The notes: generated by a model from the letters alone, not told the origin. A stretch of 64,000 bases of DNA from an uncultured Sphingomonadaceae bacterium (GCA_947497315.1 CANMFX010000003.1:372001-436000), one strand, 5' to 3'; numbered from the stretch's first letter, positions 55,070-63,870 are shown. A program made the numbers and translations.

Positions 55070-56164
55070 ATGAAACATTCTCCCCCTCAGGCCACAGATG
55101 CCGCGAAAGCCCCGGCTTTTGATGATAATGAACTGATCCGCACGGCCGCGAAAGTCACGCGTGACCTTAACGCTGTTCGCCCTGTTATCTATTGGTCAGA
55201 TTTGCTGGCTTCCACTGTGATTGGCTATGCTGCCATGGTTGCCGCGATCATGCTCGACAATATCGGTGTAGCGATACTGGCGGCTATTGTCTCGGTTCTG
55301 GCGCTCTATCGGGCTGGCAGCTTCATTCATGAACTGACCCATATCCGACGTGGTGCGCTGCCAGGTTTCCGCTTTGCCTGGAATGCTCTGATAGGTGTTC
55401 CGCTATTGCTTCCGTCTTTCATGTACGAAGGGATTCATAATCTCCACCATGCTCGCACGCGCTATGGTACCGTCGAAGATCCGGAATATTTGCCGCTGGC
55501 CCTTATGAAACCTTACACTGTGCCGCTGTTTGTGCTGGTATCGGCATTGGCGCCGGTTGGTCTGTTCATCCGTTATGCGCTGCTGGCGCCGCTATCGGCT
55601 GTGATTCCGCCACTTCGAAAACTGGTTGTTGAGCGCTATTCCGGCCTGATTATCAATCCGGAATTTCGTCGCCGTCCACCGGAAGGCGATTTTAAAAAAC
55701 AATGGTATGCACAGGAAATTGCGGCAAGCATCTGGGCTATTGCTGTGCTTACGGCCGTGGCTACGGGGTTTTTGCCATTGAGAGCATTTTTGATAGCTGT
55801 TGCGATTGCAGCGGGCTCGGTGGTGCTCAACCAGATTCGCACGCTGGTTGCCCATCTCTGGGAAAATGATGGCGAAGTCATGAGTGTGACCGAGCAATAT
55901 CTCGACAGCGTGAATGTTCCACCTCCCGGGCTTTTGCCGGCTTTATGGGCGCCAGTTGGACTGCGCTATCATGCGTTACACCACTTGTTGCCGGGCGTTC
56001 CTTATCATGGACTGGGTGAGGCACATCGGCGTATTGCCGAAGCGTTGCCGAAAGGATCGACCTACTATCGGGCCAATCATACCAGCCTATGGGGTCTGGT
56101 GATGGGATTGGTGCGGGGCAGTTCTGGCCACGCGGCGTCTAGCCAGTCAAACGCAGCCAGCTAA
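55070..56164 (+). CDS. Membrane fatty acid desaturase/hydroxylase family protein
   Basis: A 364-residue integral membrane di-iron enzyme. Three histidine boxes are present: HELTH (87-91), HNLHH (123-127) and HALHH (301-305), with a fourth motif NQIRTLVAHLWEND at 254-267. Two pairs of membrane helices lie between them. Such enzymes desaturate or hydroxylate acyl chains. Position next to the ceramide-synthase-like gene suggests a sphingolipid or its acyl chain as substrate, although a phospholipid desaturase is the conservative reading. It is divergent from that gene and 2 bases from the convergent lptG stop. Confidence 0.8.
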   Translation: MKHSPPQATDAAKAPAFDDNELIRTAAKVTRDLNAVRPVIYWSDLLASTVIGYAAMVAAIMLDNIGVAILAAIVSVLALYRAGSFIHELTHIRRGALPGFRFAWNALIGVPLLLPSFMYEGIHNLHHARTRYGTVEDPEYLPLALMKPYTVPLFVLVSALAPVGLFIRYALLAPLSAVIPPLRKLVVERYSGLIINPEFRRRPPEGDFKKQWYAQEIAASIWAIAVLTAVATGFLPLRAFLIAVAIAAGSVVLNQIRTLVAHLWENDGEVMSVTEQYLDSVNVPPPGLLPALWAPVGLRYHALHHLLPGVPYHGLGEAHRRIAEALPKGSTYYRANHTSLWGLVMGLVRGSSGHAASSQSNAAS

Positions 56165-56166
56165 GG

Positions 56167-57255
56167 TTATTCTTCTGTTCGTATCAACACTGTTTCGCCG
56201 ATCAGGAAGAACAGAATGAACGGCGCCCAGGCCGCCAATATCGGCGGGTAGGCACCGATTGTTCCCATGGCGAGCGAGAAGTTGTCTGCGACAAAATAGG
56301 CAAAGCCAAGCGCCATCCCAAGTACTGCGCGGACGAATAACTGTCCTGACCGCGCCAGACCAAAAGCAGCAACTGCGCCAAGTAGCGGCATCAATATCGC
56401 AGACAAGGGCCCTGAAATCTTGTGCCACAGACTGGCCTCGAGCGCCATCGTTGGCCGTCCCGCCTCTTTCAATTCCGCAATGGCGGACCTTAACTGCGGG
56501 AAGGACAAGCCATCTGCTTTGACATCCGCCAGCGTGAATTGGTCAGGGCGCAAAGTGTCACCGACTGTGATGCTGTCCCTTTTTTCCTCCGTACCGGTCA
56601 GCACGTTAAACTGGGTTACGCCCGTTACGGTCCAAGATGATCCGGTGAACCTTGCCTCGTCACCTTGCATCAGGCTGCGCAAGCCGCTGTTGGTCCGGTT
56701 ATAGACAGTTATATCTTCCAGAACCACATCCGTACCACGGCCAGTCACGGTCTTTGCGTTGACCAGATTGTCTCCGTCTTTGACCCAAACGTTGGTCCGG
56801 ACATTGCTCGCGGCCGGGACTGGTCCATAATCAACCTTCTCCCAGGCTGAAAGCTTGGCTGTAGCCGGTGCCACAACAATTTCGTTGAACAGAAAAGATA
56901 TAATGGCGACGAACAGGCTCGTAATGATCAAGGGCGCCAAAATCTGATGCGCGGAGAGTCCGCCAGCTTTCATCGAAATAACTTCGCTATTCTGGTTCAG
57001 CGTCGCGGCAGTTATGATAGTACCCAACAGCACTGCAAAGGGCAGAAAACGCTGGATGAGCTGAGGTGCCCGCCATGTTACGTAAGTCCACAGTTCGCTC
57101 TGCCCATTTCCCTCCTGTGCAAGAATGCGCCCGCTTTCACCAAGTAGATCCAGCGCCTGCAACACCAGCACCAAAAGCGCCAGCACGGCCAGGGTTCGCA
57201 ACATCAGCATTTTCGCCATGTAGAGGGCGAGCGTTCGCGACGGGAAAAAATCCAT
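56167..57255 (-). CDS. lptG: LptG-type permease of a lipid exporter
   Basis: A 362-residue inner-membrane protein of the YjgP/YjgQ family: six membrane helices, three on each side of a periplasmic beta-jellyroll domain of about 170 residues. MDFFPSRTLALYMAKMLMLRTL, FLPFAVLLGTIITAATLNQNSEVISMKAGGLS and the last three helices match LptG. LptG, LptF and LptB2 form the ABC exporter that lifts LPS from the inner membrane. It is 39 bases after lptF on the same strand. Whether this pair carries LPS or a sphingolipid cannot be read from sequence; no lptA, lptB or lptC gene is here. Confidence 0.88.
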   Translation of the reverse strand: MDFFPSRTLALYMAKMLMLRTLAVLALLVLVLQALDLLGESGRILAQEGNGQSELWTYVTWRAPQLIQRFLPFAVLLGTIITAATLNQNSEVISMKAGGLSAHQILAPLIITSLFVAIISFLFNEIVVAPATAKLSAWEKVDYGPVPAASNVRTNVWVKDGDNLVNAKTVTGRGTDVVLEDITVYNRTNSGLRSLMQGDEARFTGSSWTVTGVTQFNVLTGTEEKRDSITVGDTLRPDQFTLADVKADGLSFPQLRSAIAELKEAGRPTMALEASLWHKISGPLSAILMPLLGAVAAFGLARSGQLFVRAVLGMALGFAYFVADNFSLAMGTIGAYPPILAAWAPFILFFLIGETVLIRTEE

Positions 57256-57294
57256 GTCTATGCGTCTCCGTTCTTGCCGGTGAGGCCACTAAGT

Positions 57295-58506
57295 CTAATC
57301 CCGAACATCGGCGCGCTTTCGATTGAAATTGAGAATGCTTTTGAACACACCGCCAAATTTTGAAAAAGCCTTTTCCAGTGCAGCGATTGGCTGTCCGCCT
57401 GGGACATTCGCGACCATATGATACATCCAGATAATGAGCCCGCCGAACAGCGCGAATGGAACCCACAGGGCGATAATGGGGTCAACAATGCCGAGCGCTC
57501 CCAAGTCTTCACCATATTGGTTGACCTTGTGATAAGTCACAATCATGACAATTGAAATGAAGACACCAAGCGCGGAATTGGATCTTTTTGGCGGTATTGC
57601 CAAGGCCACAGCCAATAGCGGCATCAACAACATCATGACCACTTCGACCATACGGAAATGGAAGTTTGCGCGGCTTTGATTGCGCTCGATCTCGGAGCGA
57701 TCTTGATCCAGTCCCACTCTGACAAGCTCCGGAATTGTATATTCCAGGTCAGCACCGCCTCTCGATCGAAACGCCTCGATATCCGGAAGGTCGATAGGAA
57801 GATCATGGCTGCTAAAACTTAATATCCTCGGTTTTTCGTAAGTTGGCGCATCATGGATCAGCACGCCTTGAGACAAACGCAATATGATTGTGTCGGGATC
57901 ATCCGTCGCCAGAAACTGGCCATTTTCGGCGGTGACAGAGACGATTTGACCGGATTTGTTTTCAGCCCGGACAAACATGCCGCTTAACTTGGTTCCGTTA
58001 TCACGGCTTTCTTCGATCCGCATTGTCATTCTGGAGCCCAAATTGGTGAATTCGCCGACTTTTATCGACGCTCCCAGCGCACCGGAGCGCAGTTCGAAGC
58101 GCAGTTCTTCGTAATAGTAGCGCGACAGTGGCTGGATGAACCCGACCAATGCAAGATTCACCAGCATCAGTGACACTGCGAACATGTAAGGCACTTTCAA
58201 AAGGCGGGCATAACCCTGGCCAACCGCCCGAAAAACGTCCAGTTCGGAGCTTAGGGCGAGTTTTCGAAAGGCCAGCAATATTCCCAGCAACAGGCCGATA
58301 GGGATACCGAGTGAGAGATATTCGGGAATAAGGTTCGCCAGCATTCGCCAGACCACGCTGACCGGTCCGCCCTCTGCCGCGACAAAGTCAAATAGCCGCA
58401 GCATCTTTTCCAGTACGAGCAACATCGCCGCGATAACCAGCGTGCTAAACAGCGGAACGGCAATCAAACGGGCTATGTAGCGATCAGTGGAACTGAGAAA
58501 TTTCAA
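57295..58506 (-). CDS. lptF: LptF-type permease of a lipid exporter
   Basis: A 403-residue partner of LptG with the same six-helix plus jellyroll plan. RYIARLIAVPLFSTLVI, RMLANLIPEYLSLGIPIGLLLGIL, LSSELDVFRAVGQGYARLL (coupling helix region) and MPLLAVALAIPPKRSN are LptF-like. The start is a TTG at 58506, with GAGGG 11 bases before it. The longer C-terminal tail (about 30 basic residues) is cytoplasmic. Its divergent neighbour is a DUF2141 gene. Confidence 0.88.
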   Translation of the reverse strand: MKFLSSTDRYIARLIAVPLFSTLVIAAMLLVLEKMLRLFDFVAAEGGPVSVVWRMLANLIPEYLSLGIPIGLLLGILLAFRKLALSSELDVFRAVGQGYARLLKVPYMFAVSLMLVNLALVGFIQPLSRYYYEELRFELRSGALGASIKVGEFTNLGSRMTMRIEESRDNGTKLSGMFVRAENKSGQIVSVTAENGQFLATDDPDTIILRLSQGVLIHDAPTYEKPRILSFSSHDLPIDLPDIEAFRSRGGADLEYTIPELVRVGLDQDRSEIERNQSRANFHFRMVEVVMMLLMPLLAVALAIPPKRSNSALGVFISIVMIVTYHKVNQYGEDLGALGIVDPIIALWVPFALFGGLIIWMYHMVANVPGGQPIAALEKAFSKFGGVFKSILNFNRKRADVRD

Positions 58507-58631
58507 CTTATCGTCGCCCTCTTACCATGTTTCTGCCGCAAATCATTTTCATAACCACATTTATATCAGGGGGTTGATTCTCTATCCGCAGCAGTTTGAA
58601 CGCGGGTATAACGACTAGGAGTATTTTCGTC

Positions 58632-59114
58632 ATGTTGAAAATTGCAGCGTCTTTTGCGCTTTCAACCGCCCTTTTGGCTATGCCAGTGTCGGCAGCGACC
58701 GCCGGACAGAAAATTTCGAATGATCTGAGCAGATGTCAGGCCGGCAACGGCCCTGCCGTCTTGGTGAATATAAGCGGCGTCAAGGCGGCATCCGGAAAAA
58801 TCCGGGTGCAAAGCTATCGCGGGACCAAGGCTGAATGGCTGAAGAAAGGCGCCTGGATCAACCGGATTGAAGCGCCGGCAAAGAACAACAATATGACCTT
58901 TTGTGTGCCCGTCCCATCCAGTGGGATGTACGGCATTGCCGTGCGCCATGACGTGAATGGCAATGGCAAGACCGATATTTCCAAAGATGGTGGCGGTATG
59001 TCGAACAATCCGAGCATCAATATCTTTAACCTGGGGAAACCCAGTTACAAGAAGACCAAATTTGCGGTCGGTGACGAAGTGAAATCTATCAGTATCAAAA
59101 TGAAATATCTGTGA
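58632..59114 (+). CDS. DUF2141 secreted protein
   Basis: A 160-residue exported protein with signal peptide (MLKIAASFALSTALLAMPVSA) and the DUF2141 domain: RVQSYRGTKAEWLKKG, GMYGIAVRHDVNGNGKTDIS and EGMSNNP-type (here GGGMSNNPSI) motifs, a calcium-type DxNxNGKxD loop included. Two cysteines may pair. AGGAG precedes the ATG well. DUF2141 proteins are common and unassigned; this one starts an apparent four-gene run with the kinase, Tam41-like and cupin genes. Confidence 0.83.
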   Translation: MLKIAASFALSTALLAMPVSAATAGQKISNDLSRCQAGNGPAVLVNISGVKAASGKIRVQSYRGTKAEWLKKGAWINRIEAPAKNNNMTFCVPVPSSGMYGIAVRHDVNGNGKTDISKDGGGMSNNPSINIFNLGKPSYKKTKFAVGDEVKSISIKMKYL

Positions 59115-59149
59115 TGGGCAGATATTAAAGAGAAACAGGCAATCGAATA

Positions 59150-60124
59150 ATGGCCAATGTAGCGCTACTTTCTAATCCAAATTCCACGGGTAACCGTGCG
59201 ATATTGCCGGAAGTGCGCTCTTATTGCGTCAAAAACTGCGATGTTTTCCACTATGAGGTGGATGCTGTTGATGAGATCACCAAGGCGCTGCAAACCATCG
59301 CCAGAGTGAAACCCAAGGTTCTGGTGATTAACGGTGGTGATGGCACCGTGCAGGCCGCTCTTACAGAATTGTATCAGGGTGGACATTTTGGTGATAATCC
59401 GCCGCCAGTTGCCGTACTGCCCAATGGCAAAACCAACTTGATCGCTCTGGACCTTGGCGCAGAGGGTAATCCATTAAAGGCGCTGGAACGTATTGTCGAA
59501 ATGGCAAAACATGATCTGCATGAGCATCTGGTCGACCGCGAACTGATTGCCTTGTCTGATGGCAACAAAGATAGCAAGGTCGTCCTCGGCATGTTCCTTG
59601 GCGGCGCTGGCCTGTCCGAGTTTATTCTTTATTGCCGTCACAAAATTTATCCTTTGGGCTTGCCCAATGCGGCTTCCCATGTTTTGACGGTTTTTGCGGC
59701 GCTGGCCTCGGTTCTGTTTGGAATAAGAGCGAAGTTTCTGCCGAACCGGCCTTCACCGATCAGTATTTCGCTGATCAAAAAGGGGCAATATCAAGGCAAT
59801 TTTGCAATTTTGATCGTAACAACACTTGAAAAACTATTGTTGATGCGCCGTTTTACACGTTCGCGGAGCAAACGCGGACGCCTGCAATTCATGGCGATCG
59901 ACCAGAAACCGATGGTGCTGGTCCGTTTCATCCTGTCAGTGTTATTTGGCCGGCTGGGTAAAACCGTGCAAAAAGGTATTCATCTTGAGCAGGGTGACAT
60001 GATCCGGATTGAGGGTAAGAATAGCAATGTTGTTATGGATGGCGAACTTTTCCGCGCAAAGGAAGGCCAGCCGATTGTTTTGAAATCAACGAAGCCGGTA
60101 TCTTTCCTTCGCCTCGCTGCTTAG
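59150..60124 (+). CDS. Diacylglycerol-kinase-family lipid kinase, candidate ceramide kinase
   Basis: A 324-residue cytoplasmic or peripheral lipid kinase. The catalytic loop NGGDGTVQAAL is at 62-66 and its surroundings (VLPNGKTNLIALDLG, then IRIEGKNSNVVMDGELF) match the DAGK/LCB5 superfamily of YegS, sphingosine and ceramide kinases. Position between sphingolipid genes suggests that it phosphorylates a ceramide or long-chain base, as CpgB does in Caulobacter; diacylglycerol is the alternative substrate. Confidence 0.72.
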   Translation: MANVALLSNPNSTGNRAILPEVRSYCVKNCDVFHYEVDAVDEITKALQTIARVKPKVLVINGGDGTVQAALTELYQGGHFGDNPPPVAVLPNGKTNLIALDLGAEGNPLKALERIVEMAKHDLHEHLVDRELIALSDGNKDSKVVLGMFLGGAGLSEFILYCRHKIYPLGLPNAASHVLTVFAALASVLFGIRAKFLPNRPSPISISLIKKGQYQGNFAILIVTTLEKLLLMRRFTRSRSKRGRLQFMAIDQKPMVLVRFILSVLFGRLGKTVQKGIHLEQGDMIRIEGKNSNVVMDGELFRAKEGQPIVLKSTKPVSFLRLAA

Positions 60125-60139
60125 GCTATCATCCGCCGG

Positions 60140-61042
60140 GTGAATCATCTGAAACCCCTTGTAGAAGAGGAGCTGGCAGAGCCGGTTGATCCTCGTGTAT
60201 CTGCTTTCGCAGAGGCGGTCGCTGCGCAATATGGCGATGCGTCCCGTGCGGTTCTCTTTTATGGTTCTTGTCTGAGAACAACCGAGCTCGAAGGACAGAT
60301 GCTGGATTTCTATCTGATCGTGTCCAGTTATGAAGCAGCCTATGGGAAAAGCTGGCTGGTGCGCGCAAACGAGCTGCTGCCGCCGAATGTGTTTCCGGCC
60401 GAGCATGACGGACTGGTCGCCAAAATTGCGGTGCTGAGCGAAGAGGATTTTCACAAGTTAAATGGACTAGAGGCCAGCGCAGTGAGTGTATGGGCGCGCT
60501 TTGCGCAGCCGTCACGTCTGGTCTGGTGTGCCGACGACGCGGCGCGTGAAAAAGTGGCGGCGGCGATTGCCTGTGCGCCCGTGACCCTGTTTGAGCTCAC
60601 CTTGCCGGTGCTGGGAATTCAGCCGCAGGCGCCCATACTGGTCTGGCATCGGGGTTTCGAACTGACTTATGGGGCAGAGTTACGAGCCGAACGGGCCAAT
60701 CGCCCTGGCTCCGTCGTTGATGCTGATCCCGAGCGCTATCAACGATTTGGTCTCGCCACGATGGTAACCCTGCAAGATCAGGATCCATCTGAATCTGGCG
60801 AGATGTCGACCGCAGAAGCGGAGAAACGTTGGAAGGCGTTGCGCCGCAATGGCAAGCTGCTCACCCTCGCGCGGCTGGCAAAAGCGTCTGGAACCTATGC
60901 TGGCGGGATTGATTATCTTGCGTGGAAGATCAACCGTCATGCTGGTACCGACTATGTGATCAAGCCATGGCAACGCAAATGGCCGATACTGGGCGCGCTT
61001 ACCATGTTGCCAAGATTAATTGCCGGTGGAGCGATTAAATAG
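60140..61042 (+). CDS. Tam41-like nucleotidyltransferase, putative
   Basis: A 300-residue protein resembling mitochondrial Tam41, the CDP-diacylglycerol synthase with a polymerase-beta fold. Support is the motif FYGSCLRTTELEGQMLDFYL (Gly42-Ser43, then Asp56 13 residues later), which parallels Tam41's YGS...MVDF pattern; the rest is divergent. The second acidic residue of a normal Dx[DE] pair is Tyr here, as in Tam41. GTG start 15 bases after the kinase stop. In this cluster it could make a CDP-activated lipid from the kinase product. Family assignment is moderate, role is inferred. Confidence 0.55.
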   Translation: MNHLKPLVEEELAEPVDPRVSAFAEAVAAQYGDASRAVLFYGSCLRTTELEGQMLDFYLIVSSYEAAYGKSWLVRANELLPPNVFPAEHDGLVAKIAVLSEEDFHKLNGLEASAVSVWARFAQPSRLVWCADDAAREKVAAAIACAPVTLFELTLPVLGIQPQAPILVWHRGFELTYGAELRAERANRPGSVVDADPERYQRFGLATMVTLQDQDPSESGEMSTAEAEKRWKALRRNGKLLTLARLAKASGTYAGGIDYLAWKINRHAGTDYVIKPWQRKWPILGALTMLPRLIAGGAIK

Positions 61043-61079
61043 GGTAGAATGTGCGCCTGCATTTCAGGGAGGCGCTACT

Positions 61080-61475
61080 ATGGCTGACAAACTAACCGAT
61101 AACCCGATACATCTGGGACTAGGTGCAACAGCATTTTCCGAACCCCGTTTTACTGGCGATCCGGCTTGGTATCAGGCCTATGGTGAACGTCATGCCGATG
61201 ATGGCGCAGAGGGACGCCTTGTGTCGCTGCACCATTTTACTGAACCGTGGACAGTATGGGAAATGCATCCTGTCGGTGCTGAAGCCGTTGTTTGTGTCAA
61301 AGGCGAAATGTCCCTCATTCAGCAAATGGAAGATGGGTCAGAGAGACAAATCGCGCTCAGGGAGGGCGAATATGCGATCAATCCCCCCGGCGTCTGGCAC
61401 ACGGCAGACGTGGAAGGAGAAGCAACCGCACTCTTCATTACGGCAGGGCAGGGCACCGAAAATCGCGATCGTTAA
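61080..61475 (+). CDS. Small cupin-domain protein
   Basis: A 131-residue single cupin. The core WEMHPVGAEAVVCVKGEMSL followed by REGEYAINPPGVWHTADVEG shows the double-stranded beta-helix motifs with one clear His in motif 2 (VWHTA) and a weak motif 1 with a single His. It might bind a metal and a small ligand or act as an isomerase; no substrate is evident. AGGGAGG is six bases before the ATG. It ends the plus-strand run, with the enoyl-CoA hydratase stop ten bases on. Confidence 0.8.
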   Translation: MADKLTDNPIHLGLGATAFSEPRFTGDPAWYQAYGERHADDGAEGRLVSLHHFTEPWTVWEMHPVGAEAVVCVKGEMSLIQQMEDGSERQIALREGEYAINPPGVWHTADVEGEATALFITAGQGTENRDR

Positions 61476-61484
61476 GCGATCGAT

Positions 61485-62279
61485 CTAGCGGTCCTTATAG
61501 TCTGGCTTGCGCTTGCTGAAAAAGGCTTTGGCGGCTTCGCGGCTGTCCTCGGTCATGCTGAGCATGGCTTGCTGTCGGTCTTCAATCGCCATGGCCGCTT
61601 CAAAACTCTGAGCGTCGATATTGCGGTTAAGCGCATCTTTGGTCAGTCGCAGGCCCATGGGCGCTGTATCGAGCATTTCTTCCGCGAGAGAGAGACCAGT
61701 GCTGACCAATTTATCTTCGTCAGCAACTTCGCTGATTAGCCCCAGTTTTTCAGCGCGTTCAGCATGAATGAACCGGCCGGTCAGAAGCAATTCCGATGCG
61801 AGCGAAGATCCGACCAACCGCGGCAAGAAATAGCTCGATCCCATATCGCATCCGCCCAGGCCGATTTTAATATAGGCCGCGTTCATTTTCAGGCTGGGTG
61901 CACCATAGCGGACGTCACTGGCCAGCAGCAGAGAAAAACCGCCGCCGCAGGCCGCGCCCTGAGCCAATGATATGATCGGCTGCGGACATTGCCGCATAAG
62001 TTGCATGACCGTGGCTATGGATCGCTGCGTCCGCCAGATATGTTGAACCTGCCCACGCGAGCCATCATTTTTCCAGGCACCGATGTCTAGACCTGCACAA
62101 AAGGCTCGTCCCTCTGCGCGAAACAGGACAACCCGGACATCATACCGGTCCTGCAGCCCTCGAAAATAGTCCTGCAGTGCGAAGATCATGTCTTCGTTCA
62201 TCGTATTGAGCTTATCCGGCCGATTGAGTGAGAGAATTTCAATCGCGCCGCGTTGTTCGATGAGCAGGCTGTTAGTCAT
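61485..62279 (-). CDS. Enoyl-CoA hydratase/isomerase family protein
   Basis: A 264-residue crotonase-fold enzyme. AFCAGLDIGAWKNDG and ISLAQGAACGGGFSLLLASDVRYG are the two oxyanion-hole blocks, and GLGGCDMGSSYFLPRLVG is where hydratases carry catalytic Glu residues; this site has Asp/Gly instead of the usual Glu pair, so activity may be isomerase-like or altered. The ATG at 62279 follows GGGAG. It lies 21 bases downstream of spt and is probably cotranscribed, suggesting acyl-CoA supply or breakdown connected to sphingolipids, although that is not established. Confidence 0.85.
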   Translation of the reverse strand: MTNSLLIEQRGAIEILSLNRPDKLNTMNEDMIFALQDYFRGLQDRYDVRVVLFRAEGRAFCAGLDIGAWKNDGSRGQVQHIWRTQRSIATVMQLMRQCPQPIISLAQGAACGGGFSLLLASDVRYGAPSLKMNAAYIKIGLGGCDMGSSYFLPRLVGSSLASELLLTGRFIHAERAEKLGLISEVADEDKLVSTGLSLAEEMLDTAPMGLRLTKDALNRNIDAQSFEAAMAIEDRQQAMLSMTEDSREAAKAFFSKRKPDYKDR

Positions 62280-62300
62280 TCGTGTCTCCCACAAGGAGGG

Positions 62301-63500
62301 TCAGATCGCTCCAACCGCTTTGCCGGCTGCCTCAAACATGCCCAGGATCTGGTCGACCTGTTCGGTCGTATGCTCGGCACAAAGTGAGCAACGCAACAAG
62401 GTCATGTTTGCCGGAGTTGCCGGTGGTCGCGCAAGATTGACATAGAGGCCTTCCGCAAGCAGCGCCTGCCACATCATCGCACCGCGTTCGAGGTCCGGCA
62501 TGATGACCGCGATAATCGCGCTTTGCGCTTCCGGCGTACCGAGTTCAAAGCCCAAATCGCGCAGGCCTTTGTGGAGCTTCTTGCTGTTTTCCCACAAATG
62601 CGCGCGCTTGTTGCCGCTGTGCATCAGCTTGCGGATCGAGGTGCTGGCTGTTGCCATTACGCTTGGTGGCAGCGAGGCCGTGAACACATAGGGGCGGCAT
62701 ACCAGACGCATGATTTCAAATTTCGGATGGTTGGAGACGCAGAATCCACCGACGGTTCCCACCGACTTGCTGAACGTTCCAATGATGAAATCGACATCGT
62801 CGATAACGCCTTGTTCTTCACAGACGCCGCGGCCATTTTCACCGATAAAGCCCATTGAGTGCGCTTCATCAACCAGGGTCATGGCGCCGTTTTCCTTGCA
62901 GATACGGATCATTTCCTTGAGCGGCGCAACATCGCCAAGCATCGAATAGACGCCTTCAAGCACGACAAGCTTGCCAGCGTCTGCGGGCAGACGCTTCAAT
63001 CGTTTTTCCAGTGCTTCGACATCATTGTGGCGGAACGCGACAATTTCTGCATTACCCATGGAACAGCCGTCATAGATGGACGCATGGCTGTCGATATCCA
63101 GAATGACATAATCACCCTTGCCGGCCAGCGCAGAGATAATTCCCAGGTTGGCCTGATAGCCCGTGGAAAAGACCATCGCATGGTCCATCGCGTAAAATTC
63201 TTTGAGCGCCTCTTCGCAATCTTTATGCGGGCTATATGTGCCGTTGAGAACGCGGCTGCCGGTTGTTCCAGAGCCAAAGTCCTTGAGCGCCTGAAGTCCG
63301 GCCTGCTGGACATCATCGTCAAAGGTCATGCCCATGTAGTTATAGGTGCCGAGCAGAATGGTTTCCTTGCCATTGCATATGGCAACAGTGGGCGATTTCA
63401 CTTCTTCCATTACCAGTGAAAAAGGGTCCTTAACGCCGGTTGCAAGCAGGGTTTCGCGTTCCTGAATCAGCGGATCATATTTACTCAGAAGGTCGGTCAT
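62301..63500 (-). CDS. spt: Serine palmitoyltransferase
   Basis: First committed enzyme of sphingolipid synthesis: condenses serine with palmitoyl-CoA or palmitoyl-ACP to 3-ketodihydrosphingosine using PLP. The 399-residue protein belongs to the alpha-oxoamine synthase family and matches the soluble homodimeric Sphingomonas SPT: His139 in DIDSHASIYDG stacks on PLP, Asp211 and His214 are in VDEAHSMG, and the Schiff-base Lys245 is in GTFSKSVGTVGG. It is encoded downstream of its acyl carrier protein, 54 bases apart. Confidence 0.95.
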   Translation of the reverse strand: MTDLLSKYDPLIQERETLLATGVKDPFSLVMEEVKSPTVAICNGKETILLGTYNYMGMTFDDDVQQAGLQALKDFGSGTTGSRVLNGTYSPHKDCEEALKEFYAMDHAMVFSTGYQANLGIISALAGKGDYVILDIDSHASIYDGCSMGNAEIVAFRHNDVEALEKRLKRLPADAGKLVVLEGVYSMLGDVAPLKEMIRICKENGAMTLVDEAHSMGFIGENGRGVCEEQGVIDDVDFIIGTFSKSVGTVGGFCVSNHPKFEIMRLVCRPYVFTASLPPSVMATASTSIRKLMHSGNKRAHLWENSKKLHKGLRDLGFELGTPEAQSAIIAVIMPDLERGAMMWQALLAEGLYVNLARPPATPANMTLLRCSLCAEHTTEQVDQILGMFEAAGKAVGAI

Positions 63501-63554
63501 TATACTCTCGTGTTTTCGTCATCTTGAAACGGGTTCCGGATGCCGATTATGCTG

Positions 63555-63800
63555 TTACTGATCCATCAACTTGGCAACGGCGTCGGCAAGCTGACCGACA
63601 TTTTCGATTTCGGCCTGCATGTTCATGGTAATGATAATATCAAATTCATCTTCCACCGCAGCGACAAAATCCATCACCGTCAGGCTGTCCCACTCCAGAT
63701 CGCCTGCAAAAGTGGTAGCATCTTTGAGTTCCACGCCCTTGTTGTTGAAAGGGCCAATCAAGGCTTCCACCTTGGCCATAATTTCTTCGCGACTTGCCAT
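63555..63800 (-). CDS. Acyl carrier protein, SPT-associated
   Basis: An 81-residue carrier protein with the phosphopantetheine site Ser39 in LEWDSLTVMDF and the helix II region FVAAVEDEFDI. Unlike fatty-acid AcpP (DSL preceded by GAD), this EWDSL form belongs to the specialised ACP found beside spt, which presents the acyl chain to serine palmitoyltransferase. GGGGA lies seven bases before the ATG. First gene of the acp-spt-enoyl-CoA hydratase operon. Confidence 0.9.
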   Translation of the reverse strand: MASREEIMAKVEALIGPFNNKGVELKDATTFAGDLEWDSLTVMDFVAAVEDEFDIIITMNMQAEIENVGQLADAVAKLMDQ

Positions 63801-63843
63801 GTTTAATTCCCCAATATCCGGCCTGCTTCATTCCTAGCAACCT

Positions 63844-63870
63844 TTGCCAATGTGAAGCCCCCATTGGCAA
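63844..63870. repeat. Perfect 9-bp inverted repeat in the acp divergent promoter
   Basis: TTGCCAATG and CATTGGCAA flank a nine-base spacer, 44 to 70 bases upstream of the acp start and before the divergent gene at 63986. It is a good candidate for an operator controlling the sphingolipid operons. Confidence 0.5.
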
